Positions 16,791-25,479 of a stretch of DNA of 64,000 bases are shown here, in pieces. Under the pieces are notes generated by a model, which was not told where the DNA came from, did not search any database, and saw nothing but the letters and a program-made list of their open reading frames with translations. Numbering within the stretch: the stretch's first letter is position 1; each line of letters begins with the position of its first letter. The stretch comes from Blastocatellia bacterium (GTDB lineage: Bacteria; Acidobacteriota; Blastocatellia; HR10; J050): assembly GCA_026985075.1 (NCBI GenBank), contig JALSQX010000022.1, forward strand, positions 148,409 through 212,408, given 5' to 3'. A program made the translations under genes and the position numbers.

Positions 16791-17510
16791 CTATCCGCGC
16801 AGGCGCTTGACGTGGCGAGGAAGCCGCTGGGTGAAGATGCTATCGGAAAGGTTGATGTTCACCTGCACGTCGGACAGGCGTAGGAGGGTAACATCCTGAT
16901 TCATCTCCACGAGCTTCTGTTGCGTCGGCATCCACAACCGATGATCAACCCACAAATCGATCTGTCGATATAGCCCCTTCTCCACCCTCATCGGGGTTAA
17001 TCGGAGGTGCGTTGTCCTCTGCCCCTGAAGGATCTCATCACCGAGGGTCATAACCTCATAATCGTCGGTGAGACGGGAGAAACCACCAAAGAAATAGGTC
17101 AGAAAACCGACTGACGGGTTTCCGGTGACGAGTCCCCGATGGAGTCTGCCTTCGATGGCCTGATTAATGGTCGGCTGAAACAGAACGAACTTATTATCTC
17201 GAACAGTGATGACCCGTCGGGCCGGTTCAATGATTTCAATCCGCACCTGGATGTCTCGATTTTTCTTTCGTTTGATGTACAGGACACCCCGCTCAATGGG
17301 ATCAGAAATCCCCAACTGGCCATAAATCTTCTGCTGGCTCAATGAAGCGCGCAGCGAGCGCATGTGTTGGAAGGCTTTGCTCACCCGCTCCAAAACGGAG
17401 GCCGCGATGACCTGATGACCTGCCGCCAGATGAGGTCGGGGAAGACTGACCAGCGCGAGGCTCAGCAACCAGGTGACGAGAATCCATTTTCTCATTTTAG
17501 CGACGCTCAC
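16791..17510 (-). CDS. LolA-like outer-membrane lipoprotein carrier/sorting family protein
   Basis: 239 residues with a signal peptide (MRKWILVTWLLSLALVSL, ending around AAG). The chain resembles the LolA fold family: an N-terminal helix (VLERVSKAFQHMRSLRASLSQ), then beta strands with KKNRDIQVRIEIIEPARRVITVRDNKFVLFQPTINQ, ending with TLLRLSDVQVNINLSDSIF, the LolA-like C-terminal pattern in which a coat strand is followed by an amphipathic motif. Family role: periplasmic carrying of lipoproteins or related hydrophobic cargo. It is the last gene of a same-strand set with a LolD-type ATPase and FtsX-type permease. The GTG start at 17510 or ATG 17495 are both possible. Confidence 0.82.
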   Translation of the reverse strand: MSVAKMRKWILVTWLLSLALVSLPRPHLAAGHQVIAASVLERVSKAFQHMRSLRASLSQQKIYGQLGISDPIERGVLYIKRKKNRDIQVRIEIIEPARRVITVRDNKFVLFQPTINQAIEGRLHRGLVTGNPSVGFLTYFFGGFSRLTDDYEVMTLGDEILQGQRTTHLRLTPMRVEKGLYRQIDLWVDHRLWMPTQQKLVEMNQDVTLLRLSDVQVNINLSDSIFTQRLPRHVKRLRG

Positions 17511-17561
17511 TCCCTCAGGCTAATTGTTAACCACACATTCTGAATTCCCTTGGCTGTTCTG

Positions 17562-17831
17562 TCAAGGTCGGATATTCGCTTTTTTACCCTCTGGGGCCTC
17601 ATTGTCGTTGACGGACTTCTCCTCCGGCCTCTGAGTGGTGGCCTCGCCCGCCTCAGAAGCAGCCGGCTGCTCAACGCTGATGGGGTGGGGAGCGGGTGTG
17701 GGATGATACCACTCGCTCGGCGTCAGGAGAATGAAGGCGAGAATGAGGATGCACAGGAGATCATATTGCCACGACCCCCGAGGGTACGACCAGAGGAGAA
17801 TGTTCTTCAGAATGGAGAAAACGGCTCGCAT
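17562..17831 (-). CDS. Small single-pass membrane protein in the Lol-like cluster
   Basis: 89 residues from ATG 17831, with GAGGGGG 7 nt upstream. ILKNILLWSYPRGSWQYDLLCILILAFILLTP holds one membrane helix preceded by an amphipathic, aromatic-rich segment; the remainder is a Pro/Glu/Ala-rich soluble tail ending in basic residues. No known family could be named with certainty. It starts 11 bp after the ATPase stop and precedes the LolA-like gene, so it is probably an accessory part of the same transport system. Confidence 0.72.
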   Translation of the reverse strand: MRAVFSILKNILLWSYPRGSWQYDLLCILILAFILLTPSEWYHPTPAPHPISVEQPAASEAGEATTQRPEEKSVNDNEAPEGKKANIRP

Positions 17832-17842
17832 GCTCTTCCCCC

Positions 17843-18538
17843 TCAACTGATGATGCGACCATCGCGCATCTTTAAGATGCGATTGGCCATGGAAGCCGCT
17901 TCCGGGTTATGCGTGATCATGATAATCGTCTGCCCGAAGTGCTGGTTGAGGTCCTTCATCATCCTCAACACGATCTCAGCGTTCTCCGAGTCGAGATTCC
18001 CGGTGGGTTCATCGGCCAGGAGAATAGCGGGACGATTGATGACGGCACGAGCGATGGCCACTCGTTGTTGCTCTCCCCCACTCAATTCGGTCGGTTTATG
18101 GTTGATCTTGTCATCCAATCTCAACAGTCGAAGAATCTCGCGCTCACGAACCGGGTCTCCCACCTGGTCGCGTCCACCGTTACTGTAGATCCGCTCGGCC
18201 AATCGCAAATTCCCTTCCACGGTCAAAGTGGGAAACAGATTGAATCGCTGAAAGACGAAACCAATTTTTCGCCGACGCAAATCCGTCCGCTCAGCGTCGC
18301 TCATGGCCGTCAACTCGTGACCGTCGACGAACACGCGCCCCCGCGTAGGGGTGAGGAGTCCCCCAATGATGTGCAGGAGCGTCGACTTGCCACACCCCGA
18401 TGGTCCCATGATGGCTACAAATTCCCCCTCATGAACGATCAGATCGACGCCACGCAATGCGTGGACGCCGATTTTCCCCATGCGATAAATCATTTCCAGT
18501 TGTCTCGTCTCAACGATGCTGCGCTTTCGATCGCCCAC
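17843..18538 (-). CDS. ABC transporter ATP-binding protein, LolD type
   Basis: 231 residues from GTG 18538, chosen for GAGGAG 7 nt upstream; a GTG at 18553 is in frame. Walker [10 protein letters not shown], signature [15 protein letters not shown], Walker [14 protein letters not shown] and H-loop ITHNPEAA are all canonical. It follows the permease gene by 18 bp and pairs with it as a half-transporter of the LolCDE/MacB class. Between a lipoprotein and a LolA-like protein, the likely job is release of lipoprotein or another hydrophobic substrate from the inner membrane. Confidence 0.92.
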   Translation of the reverse strand: MGDRKRSIVETRQLEMIYRMGKIGVHALRGVDLIVHEGEFVAIMGPSGCGKSTLLHIIGGLLTPTRGRVFVDGHELTAMSDAERTDLRRRKIGFVFQRFNLFPTLTVEGNLRLAERIYSNGGRDQVGDPVREREILRLLRLDDKINHKPTELSGGEQQRVAIARAVINRPAILLADEPTGNLDSENAEIVLRMMKDLNQHFGQTIIMITHNPEAASMANRILKMRDGRIIS

Positions 18539-18556
18539 ACGCGCTCTCCTCACGCT

Positions 18557-19681
18557 TCATTCATAGGCCAGGGCCTCTATAGGATCCAAGTTCGCCGCAT
18601 GTGCTGCCGGATAGAGCGCCCCTATCGCTCCCCCCAGCAGACCCACTAAGGCGGCCGTTAAGAACCACCGGACATCGAATCGGATGATCAAACTCGTATA
18701 TGTCGTCAACCCCCATTTCGTCAAGTAGGCCACTCCGTATCCGAAGAGAACGCCCAACGCGCTGATGAGCAGAGCTTCTTTCTCGATCCAGCGAACGATC
18801 AATCCCTTGGAGGCTCCCAATGATTTCAGGATCCCAATTTCTCGCGTCCGTTCCATCACGGCAGCATACATGGCGATGAGAATGACCAGAGCGCTGATGG
18901 TCGTCGCCAATCCGATGACCACCCGAACGAACACGGCCAGTGCCGGAACTCCTTCGCTGTAGAAGCGAGGGATGTCGCGAGTGAGAATGATCTGATTCCC
19001 GGGGAATCGCCGGTCGATCTCCCGAGCCACCGCCTCTTGAATGTCCGGCGTCACGCACTTGACGAGAATCGAGGAACACTTCCCCAGAGCCCCTAGGAGT
19101 TGCTGCATGACCGAGAGCCGCATCTTCGTTCGAGATCCACTGGCTGGTTCGTAGATCCCCGCTATGCGGAACCGACGCCCGAAGATCTCATACCCATCAC
19201 CGGGTTTGAGCTGTCGATTCTTGGCTTTCTGGGCATCGATGAGGATTTCATCATCGGCGCTGATGTCATGGCCCTGGATGATCCGAATGCCGCTGATCTC
19301 AGCATAGGTCTCATATTGGTCGGTGGATTCGGTCACGATCCCATCGATGACTTCGAACCCAATCCCCCCGGTCCCGCTCCGAACATATCGCCCCACAGGA
19401 GTCACCGCCTGCACTCCATCGATCTGCCTCAATAAGCGGCAGTAGGCCACCGGGAGCGACAGGGGCGCTGACATGAGGCTCGGTCCAAATGTCCCCCGCG
19501 GCTGGAACATGATCTCTGCCCCGACGTTCTTGGCCCGTTGTCCGGTCTCGTAGAGAATGCCATGGGCCAACCCGACCGTCACAACGATGAGGACAACGCC
19601 TATGGCCACCCCAAAGACGCACGTCAGTGTCCGCGCGGGTCGCTCTATGAGGTTGGCCATGACGAATTGATCGATGAACAT
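18557..19681 (-). CDS. FtsX/LolC-type ABC transporter permease
   Basis: 374 residues with the MacB/LolC topology: an N-terminal membrane helix (TLTCVFGVAIGVVLIVVTVGLA), a periplasmic domain of about 220 residues (MacB-PCD type), then three C-terminal helices with VMERTREIGILKSLGASKGLIV, the FtsX coupling-helix signature, and a final GGAIGALYPAAHAANLDPIEAL, also diagnostic. The upstream lipoprotein ends 4 bp before it. It forms a membrane pair with the LolD-type ATPase. It is a single permease gene, so it is probably a homodimer, unlike LolC/LolE. Confidence 0.92.
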   Translation of the reverse strand: MFIDQFVMANLIERPARTLTCVFGVAIGVVLIVVTVGLAHGILYETGQRAKNVGAEIMFQPRGTFGPSLMSAPLSLPVAYCRLLRQIDGVQAVTPVGRYVRSGTGGIGFEVIDGIVTESTDQYETYAEISGIRIIQGHDISADDEILIDAQKAKNRQLKPGDGYEIFGRRFRIAGIYEPASGSRTKMRLSVMQQLLGALGKCSSILVKCVTPDIQEAVAREIDRRFPGNQIILTRDIPRFYSEGVPALAVFVRVVIGLATTISALVILIAMYAAVMERTREIGILKSLGASKGLIVRWIEKEALLISALGVLFGYGVAYLTKWGLTTYTSLIIRFDVRWFLTAALVGLLGGAIGALYPAAHAANLDPIEALAYE

Positions 19682-19685
19682 CGGT

Positions 19686-20675
19686 TTATCTCATCTGCCC
19701 CTGCTTGTCCAAATCGATGGTCTCCACCTCGTCTCCCCAGGACGAGGGCTTCTCCAACCGAAACGCCCGGTCGGGAGGCTCAATATTAATACTCAGGCTG
19801 GAAGCATGCAAAGCCAAGGACACCGAATACCGGTCATGAGGTCGGCGAAGGACGATGCGCGTGGGCACCGGTCCATTAAACTGAGCCGGTCGCACAAACT
19901 CCTTGAACCAGATATCGGCCAACAGGGCTCCGGTTGGATTGAAGAACTGTTCCCTGACGAGGGGGAGATCCTGCGTCGCGTCAAACCAATACTTCCGCTG
20001 GAGCGCCGCCTCGTTTCCTGGCCCTTTTCGCATCACTGAGATGACCCAGTAGGTCCTGATGACGCGAGCGCGGCGTGAACCGCGATGTCCGGCAGAGGGC
20101 TCCGTCAACCGCACTTCTTCCTTGGTCAACAAAATGCTGGGATCATCGAGGTCGATCGGAGGAATCAACAGCGCTTCCGTGAAATGGTTGGGCCTCACCC
20201 GGGAGAACGCTCCCGCCTCCCGGCGGCGACCGGTTGGTTCGTACTGTTCGGGGACTTCAGCAGCCAGCGACTGGATCGTTCCGTGTATGAAGGTTCGCAC
20301 ATCCCGGGGATACAGAATGACCTGAAAGTGTGTTCCATCAGAAGCCATCTCAGCGATGTTCGTCTTCACCAATGGAGCCTGGATGAGCAAGCGAATCTTG
20401 GCCGGCCGAGCGACGAGAATGCGTCCTTCGGCCGTTCGCCAGCGACGGCCAATCCCACGATCGATCTCCTTCTCCGTTTGGAACTGGAGGTCGAGCCGGG
20501 CTGTGAGCGTGTGAATGGCTTTGTACTGATTGACGATGGTCACTAAATCAGCGAGCGTTGCCTGATGGATGGGAGTCAGGAGGACGGGAACTTCGACATG
20601 CTCGGATTTAGATAAACAAGCGGTGAACAGAACCAGTACGCTGAAAAGAACGCCCCCATACAATGTCTTCTGCAT
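19686..20675 (-). CDS. Lipoprotein with LolA/LolB-like fold, first gene of the Lol-like cluster
   Basis: 329 residues. The N-terminal signal ends in a lipobox (VLFTAC, Cys20), so this is a lipoprotein. The segment LTARLDLQFQTEKEIDRG, then AEGRILVARPAKIRLLIQAP and DGTHFQVILYPRD, is the strand pattern of LolA/LolB-type or DUF4292-type lipoprotein-binding proteins. The region after residue 180 is a further beta-rich stretch. Family role inferred: lipid-anchored acceptor of lipoproteins or other acylated cargo. It precedes the permease by 4 bp. LolB proper is known only from some proteobacteria, so homology should be considered at fold level only. Confidence 0.7.
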   Translation of the reverse strand: MQKTLYGGVLFSVLVLFTACLSKSEHVEVPVLLTPIHQATLADLVTIVNQYKAIHTLTARLDLQFQTEKEIDRGIGRRWRTAEGRILVARPAKIRLLIQAPLVKTNIAEMASDGTHFQVILYPRDVRTFIHGTIQSLAAEVPEQYEPTGRRREAGAFSRVRPNHFTEALLIPPIDLDDPSILLTKEEVRLTEPSAGHRGSRRARVIRTYWVISVMRKGPGNEAALQRKYWFDATQDLPLVREQFFNPTGALLADIWFKEFVRPAQFNGPVPTRIVLRRPHDRYSVSLALHASSLSINIEPPDRAFRLEKPSSWGDEVETIDLDKQGQMR

Positions 20676-20753
20676 CGTGTAATGTCCTTAATTTTTGGCT
20701 CAGCCGTCCTCCAAATCGTTCAAGTTACCAAAAGAGGAGGAGATTTGTCAATA

Positions 20754-20783
20754 TTGCCAGCTGCTCTCCCCCTGTGCTAATTT
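20754..20783 (+). promoter_or_regulatory. Candidate promoter of coaE
   Basis: TTGCCA (20754-20759), an 18-bp spacer, then TAATTT (20778-20783) preceded by TG at -15 (extended -10). It lies 80 bp upstream of the coaE start and divergent from the lipoprotein gene. By eye only. Confidence 0.35.
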
Positions 20784-20862
20784 TCACTTCTATGTTCGTC
20801 ACGGGATCCGGTCATCGCGACTCACTCGATCCACAGACCCTGGGCACGGGCCGGAGTGGAGC

Positions 20863-21513
20863 ATGTTGAAGATTGGACTCACGGGAGGGATTGCCACGGG
20901 CAAGAGCCACGTTCTTTCCATCCTGCAGCAATTGGGCTGTCATGTGATCGATGCTGACCAGGTGGCCCGGGAGGTCGTCCAACCATGCCGACCGGCCTAC
21001 CACGAACTCGTTCGGGAGTTTGGCGAGCACATCCTGGCGGCGGATGGGACGATCGATCGCCCACAATTGGCCGAACTCGTCTTCACAGACGATGAGAAGC
21101 GCCGTCGCTTGAACGCCATCGTTCATCCCCGCATCGTACAAGCCATTCAGCGACAGCTTCGCCGCTTCGAGGCGACCGATCCGCAGGGTATCGTCGTCGT
21201 CGATGGCGCGCTCATCCTGGAAGTGGGACTCGAGCATCTGTTCGATAAACTGATCGTCGCCTATTGTTCACCAGACCTTCAGGTGGATCGACTTATGAGG
21301 CGAGACCGTCTCACCCGACAGCAAGCGCTCAATCGCATCAAAGCTCAGATGCCCATCGACGAGAAACGAGCTCGCGCCGATTATGTCATCGATACGTCGG
21401 GGTCCTTCGATCACACTCGGCAACAGGTCGAGCAAGTATTTGAGAACATCCAGAAGGAACCCGATCCGCATCCTCGATCCCATCCTCACCACCGGAGATC
21501 AGATCGGCGGTGA
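20863..21513 (+). CDS. coaE: Dephospho-CoA kinase
   Basis: 216 residues from ATG 20863, with GGAGTGGAG immediately upstream. The P-loop is TGGIATGKS (about 7-15); IDADQVAREVVQP, IVHPRI and the LID motif RRDRLTRQQALNRI are all typical. It phosphorylates dephospho-CoA, the last step of CoA synthesis. The C-terminus ends in a short His/Arg-rich tail. The stop overlaps the GTG start assigned to the next gene. Confidence 0.96.
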   Translation: MLKIGLTGGIATGKSHVLSILQQLGCHVIDADQVAREVVQPCRPAYHELVREFGEHILAADGTIDRPQLAELVFTDDEKRRRLNAIVHPRIVQAIQRQLRRFEATDPQGIVVVDGALILEVGLEHLFDKLIVAYCSPDLQVDRLMRRDRLTRQQALNRIKAQMPIDEKRARADYVIDTSGSFDHTRQQVEQVFENIQKEPDPHPRSHPHHRRSDRR

Positions 21514-23438
21514 GAAAGAGACTCATGATCCCCACACGGTGTAACCGAGCGGTGAGAGCATCCCCCCTCATAGGCTTACCGGCTCATCAATGGTGGAGGC
21601 TCACTGGTCGCTTCCATCATACCCCTCCCCGCCATGCCCGACCTCGTTGGGGGCGGGGCGACCGAGCGCTCGTCGGGCTTCTTATTCGTGGTCTCATGCT
21701 CGGCCTCGCGGCCCTCCTCGGTACGGGGTGCCGGAACGAGGGGCTCTACTATGGGGTCGTCAAGCCGCCTGATCGGCCCGAGTTGCGCATAGGTCTGGGA
21801 TCGAGCCCCGAAACCCTCGATCCTCACCGAGCCGCAGGTGGACCCGAAGACGCCATATTGATCAACCTCTTTGAAGGGCTCACCGAGTATGATCCGGAGA
21901 CCGCCGATCCCGTACCGGCTCTCGCCGAGCATTGGGAAGTCAACCGGGAGGCGACCGTATACACCTTCTATCTTCGTCATGACGCTCGATGGAGCGATGG
22001 CGAACCGGTGACGGCGGAGGACTTCATTTACTCTTGGCGACGAATTTTGGACCCGGCCACAGCCTCACCCAATGCCTCTCTCCTCTACTGCATCCGAAAT
22101 GCGGCCAATGTGAATCGGGGCAGAGTCCGATTACGCTCCAAACAGACCGGAGAGTTCCTCACCGATGAACGAGGACGCGAGCTGATCATCGAACCTGATG
22201 ACCTCCCCAACGCGCTCCTCGATCGCCGTCGTGTCGAACTCGTCCCCTACACGCCCGAGGACATCGGGGTGGAAGCTGTCGACGAGTACACGCTTCGCGT
22301 CGAGCTGGAGAGGCCAGCGGCGTTTTTTCTCGATCTGACGCCCCATGTGGCCCTCCGCCCCGTCCCTCGAAGGGCGATCCAGCGCTGGGGCGACCAGTGG
22401 ACCCGACCCGGCCACATTGTGACCAATGGACCTTACACACTGAGCGAATGGCGCCCGGCCGACGTGCTCATCTTGAAAAAGAATCCCTTCTATTACGCGG
22501 CGAAGGAGATCCCCGTCGAACGCGCCGTCTTCTTTCTGGCCAATGATAGCATGGCATTGTTGAACCTTTACCGAGTGGGGACGCTCGACGTGCTAGCGAC
22601 GGGTCTCCTTCCCCTCCCCTACATCCCATTGCTGCGCCGGTACGGCGATTATGTCTCCGGTCCCTACTTGATGACTTACTTTTTCATGCTCAATGTCCAC
22701 CATCCTCCGCTGGACAAAAGACAAGTGCGGGAAGCCCTCAACCTCGGAGTGAATCGTCGACAACTATGCGATCGGCTCTTGCGGGCCGGTCAGAGGCCGG
22801 CTCACACGCTGACGCCCGGCGATTTTGGCGGACGATATCCCCGACCATCGGGCCCACTCTTCGATCCCGTCCGCGCTCGCGACCTGATGAACCGAGCCGG
22901 CTTCCCTCAGGGGAGAGGCTTACGCTTGACATTGACCTACAACTCCCTGGACATCAACCGCCGGATTGCCGAGATGGTTCAAGCTCAGTGGCAACAGGTT
23001 TTCCCGGAACTTCAGCTCGAGCTCGTTAATGTGGAGTGGCAAGTGTACCTGTCGGCCATGCGTGAGCGCGAGTTTGACATCATTCGCCGAAGCTGGGTCG
23101 CTGATTACAAAGATCCCTATGCCTTCCTCGAACTCATGCTGTCAGAGAGCAGCAATAACTTCACCGGATGGACCGATCCGGTATATGACCGATTGATTCA
23201 CCTGGCCAATGCCATCGTCGACCCCGGCCAACGTCTGAGACAACTGGCTGAGGCTGAGAGGCGGCTGATCGAGGCCCAGCCGATCATCCCCCTCTACCAC
23301 GGGGTGACGTTCTTTTTGAGAAAACCGTACGTTCGCGGCTGGGAGAGTAATGTGCTCGACAAGCACCCGCTGAAGTTTGTCCGACTCCAGCGGGAATTCG
23401 GGGAAACCATGGTTCACTTTTGGCAGCCCAAGCGCTGA
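21510..23438 (+). CDS. Peptide/oligopeptide ABC transporter substrate-binding lipoprotein (OppA-like)
   Basis: 642 residues from GTG 21510, which overlaps the coaE stop; ATG 21525 is also possible. A membrane-type segment (ALVGLLIRGLMLGLAALLG) ends in a lipobox (LGTGC, Cys at about 74). The unusually long 50-residue basic stretch before it may mean that the true start is internal. The mature part is a family-5 solute-binding protein: LRIGLGSSPETLDPHRAAGG, then YTFYLRHDARWSDGEPVTAEDFIYSWRR and the peptide-pocket region ending in RQLAEAERRLIEAQPIIPLYHG. Two permease genes follow, so this is the substrate-binding part of an Opp/Dpp system. ATPases are not in the window. Confidence 0.9.
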   Translation: MRKRLMIPTRCNRAVRASPLIGLPAHQWWRLTGRFHHTPPRHARPRWGRGDRALVGLLIRGLMLGLAALLGTGCRNEGLYYGVVKPPDRPELRIGLGSSPETLDPHRAAGGPEDAILINLFEGLTEYDPETADPVPALAEHWEVNREATVYTFYLRHDARWSDGEPVTAEDFIYSWRRILDPATASPNASLLYCIRNAANVNRGRVRLRSKQTGEFLTDERGRELIIEPDDLPNALLDRRRVELVPYTPEDIGVEAVDEYTLRVELERPAAFFLDLTPHVALRPVPRRAIQRWGDQWTRPGHIVTNGPYTLSEWRPADVLILKKNPFYYAAKEIPVERAVFFLANDSMALLNLYRVGTLDVLATGLLPLPYIPLLRRYGDYVSGPYLMTYFFMLNVHHPPLDKRQVREALNLGVNRRQLCDRLLRAGQRPAHTLTPGDFGGRYPRPSGPLFDPVRARDLMNRAGFPQGRGLRLTLTYNSLDINRRIAEMVQAQWQQVFPELQLELVNVEWQVYLSAMREREFDIIRRSWVADYKDPYAFLELMLSESSNNFTGWTDPVYDRLIHLANAIVDPGQRLRQLAEAERRLIEAQPIIPLYHGVTFFLRKPYVRGWESNVLDKHPLKFVRLQREFGETMVHFWQPKR

Positions 23439-23466
23439 CGAGCGAACCCATCGAGCGGTGGAAGCG

Positions 23467-24390
23467 ATGGTCAGATACGTCATTTGGAGAGCGCTCAGTT
23501 CCATTCCACTCCTGTTTCTGGTCATCACGGTGAGTTTCTTTCTCGTCCGATTGGCTCCCGGCAGCCCGCTGGCCAGGGAACGAGCGATGCCGCCGGAGAT
23601 CCGCGCCCGTTTGGAGCGGCATTATGGCCTCGATCAGCCCTGGTCGATTCAATATTGGAATTATTTACGCGGACTCCTCCGTTTCGACCTCGGTCCATCA
23701 TATAAGCAGAAAGAAGCGAGCGTCAACGCACTGATCGCCCGGGCATGGCCTGTCTCGGCGACGTTGGGAGCGCTGGCTTTCGCGCTCGCTTTACTGGCCG
23801 GGGTGGCATTGGGGTGCCTGGCCGCCACGCGGCGAGCCACCTTCACTGATCGCAGCCTGGTGTTCCTCGCCCTGGTGGGCGTGAGCGTTCCCAATTTCGT
23901 TCTCGGTCCTCTCCTCGTCCTCATCGTCAGCTTGAACCTCCTCTGGCTCCCCCCGGCCGGTTGGGGCGAGAGCCGACATGTCGTGCTACCGGCCATCACA
24001 TTGGCCGCGCCGTATGTCGCCTATATTGCTCGGCTGACCAGGGCCGGCATGCTCCAGGCTCTCCAGGAGGGATATATCCTCACGGCTCGCGCCAAAGGAT
24101 TACGCGAGTACGGGGTGCTCATCAAGCACGCTCTCAGAGTGGGTATTCTTCCCGTCATTTCGTTCTCTGGACCGGCGATCGCTTTTCTGGTGACTGGAAC
24201 CGTCGTGGTAGAAAGAATCTTCGCCATTCCCGGACTGGGTAATCTGTTCGTTCAGGCGGCTTTCAATCGCGACTACACGCTCATTCTGGGCATCGTGCTG
24301 GTGGTGTCGACGGCGTTGTTCCTGTTCAATCTGCTCGTCGATATCATCATGGTGATCCTTGATCCCAGAATTCACTATGGAGAGGCTTAG
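23467..24390 (+). CDS. Peptide ABC transporter permease, OppB type
   Basis: 307 residues from ATG 23467. Six membrane helices, with an initial WRALSSIPLLFLVITVSFFLVRLAPG that is typical of OppB/DppB, then the EAA-like loop LTRAGMLQALQEGYILTARAKGL used for ATPase contact. It follows the SBP gene by 28 bp and its end overlaps the OppC gene by 14 bp, so the set is one operon. Confidence 0.93.
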   Translation: MVRYVIWRALSSIPLLFLVITVSFFLVRLAPGSPLARERAMPPEIRARLERHYGLDQPWSIQYWNYLRGLLRFDLGPSYKQKEASVNALIARAWPVSATLGALAFALALLAGVALGCLAATRRATFTDRSLVFLALVGVSVPNFVLGPLLVLIVSLNLLWLPPAGWGESRHVVLPAITLAAPYVAYIARLTRAGMLQALQEGYILTARAKGLREYGVLIKHALRVGILPVISFSGPAIAFLVTGTVVVERIFAIPGLGNLFVQAAFNRDYTLILGIVLVVSTALFLFNLLVDIIMVILDPRIHYGEA

Positions 24391-25336
24391 CCGACAATCG
24401 AGCGATCGGACGCCGGCGGTCTCGGCTTCGCGGCGGCCGAGCATCTTCCGGAATCGGGCCGTGGTCATCCCCGCTCTGATCGTGCTCGGGATCGCCGGCG
24501 CGTCGCTCTTCGGTCCTCTCTTCCTCCCCTTCACTTACTGGGAGACGCATCCCGAGTTGGGCGCGTCGCCACCGAGTTTCGCCAACGGACACTATCTGGG
24601 CACCGACCTGCTCGGTCGCGATCTGTTAGTCCGGATGTTGTACGGGGGGCGCATTTCGCTGATGGTCGGACTTCTGTCCACGACGGTGTCTCTTCTCATT
24701 GGCGTCCCCTATGGAGCCATTGCCGGATACCTTGGGGGTCGCATCGATGAGGTGATGATGCGCATCGTGGATATTCTTTATTCGCTCCCCTACATGTTCA
24801 TCGTCATCCTGCTTGTGGCTCTTTTTGCCCAACCGGGGACCGTCGATGCCCTCGTTGACGTCCTCGATCTCACGCCCCACAGCCCGCTCGTCGGCTGGTT
24901 ACGAGGGCCGGGTCTTCGCCTCATCCTCCTGTTCATGGCGCTGGGCGCCGTTTCCTGGCTCACCCTGGCGCGCATTGTTCGCGGACAGGTATTAGTCTTG
25001 AAGAACATGGGGTTCATCGACGCGGCGCGCGCCCTGGGACAGACCCGGACAATGATCATTGTTCGGCATTTGATCCCCAACACCCTCGGCGTCATCATCG
25101 TCTACACGACGCTCACCATTCCGTCCGTCATCTTACAGGAAGCCTTCTTGAGTTTTCTCGGCCTTGGCATTCGTCCCCCCCAGGCCAGTTGGGGGACGTT
25201 GGTCAATGAGGGGGTGCAGGCGATGGCTGTGGCCCCATGGTTACTCATCTTCCCCGGTGGGATGCTCGCCGTCACATTGTTGAGCTTGAACTTCCTGGGC
25301 GACGGATTACGTGACGCCTTGGATGTACGAATCTGA
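24377..25336 (+). CDS. Peptide ABC transporter permease, OppC type
   Basis: 319 residues from ATG 24377; a TTG at 24359 would add six residues. The N-terminal helix AVVIPALIVLGIAGASLFGPLF is followed by the OppC signature GTDLLGRDLLVRMLYGGRISL, then the coupling loop LVLKNMGFIDAARALGQT and PNTLGVIIVYTTLTIPSVILQEAFLSFLG. It completes the two-permease core of the Opp-type transporter. No ATPase genes follow, so the ATPase is encoded elsewhere or shared. Confidence 0.94.
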   Translation: MERLSRQSSDRTPAVSASRRPSIFRNRAVVIPALIVLGIAGASLFGPLFLPFTYWETHPELGASPPSFANGHYLGTDLLGRDLLVRMLYGGRISLMVGLLSTTVSLLIGVPYGAIAGYLGGRIDEVMMRIVDILYSLPYMFIVILLVALFAQPGTVDALVDVLDLTPHSPLVGWLRGPGLRLILLFMALGAVSWLTLARIVRGQVLVLKNMGFIDAARALGQTRTMIIVRHLIPNTLGVIIVYTTLTIPSVILQEAFLSFLGLGIRPPQASWGTLVNEGVQAMAVAPWLLIFPGGMLAVTLLSLNFLGDGLRDALDVRI

Positions 25337-25454
25337 TGGCGCTGAGGGGGTGAGCGACGGGCTCTTCTCCCCATCTTCCGAGGGAGTGGAAATGCTCGCT
25401 CTCCCACCTCCACAGAGGCGTTGTTTGTAACGGAAAGAAGTGCTAATCTGATAC

Positions 25455-25473
25455 CTCCTTTCGAACGAAGGAG
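25455..25473 (+). promoter_or_regulatory. Hairpin that contains the ribosome binding site of the MoxR-like gene
   Basis: CTCCTT (25455-25460) pairs exactly with AAGGAG (25468-25473), the Shine-Dalgarno 6 nt before ATG 25480. The 7-nt loop is TCGAACG. In the folded state the ribosome site is hidden, which suggests translational control. Confidence 0.5.
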
Positions 25474-25479
25474 TGCATT

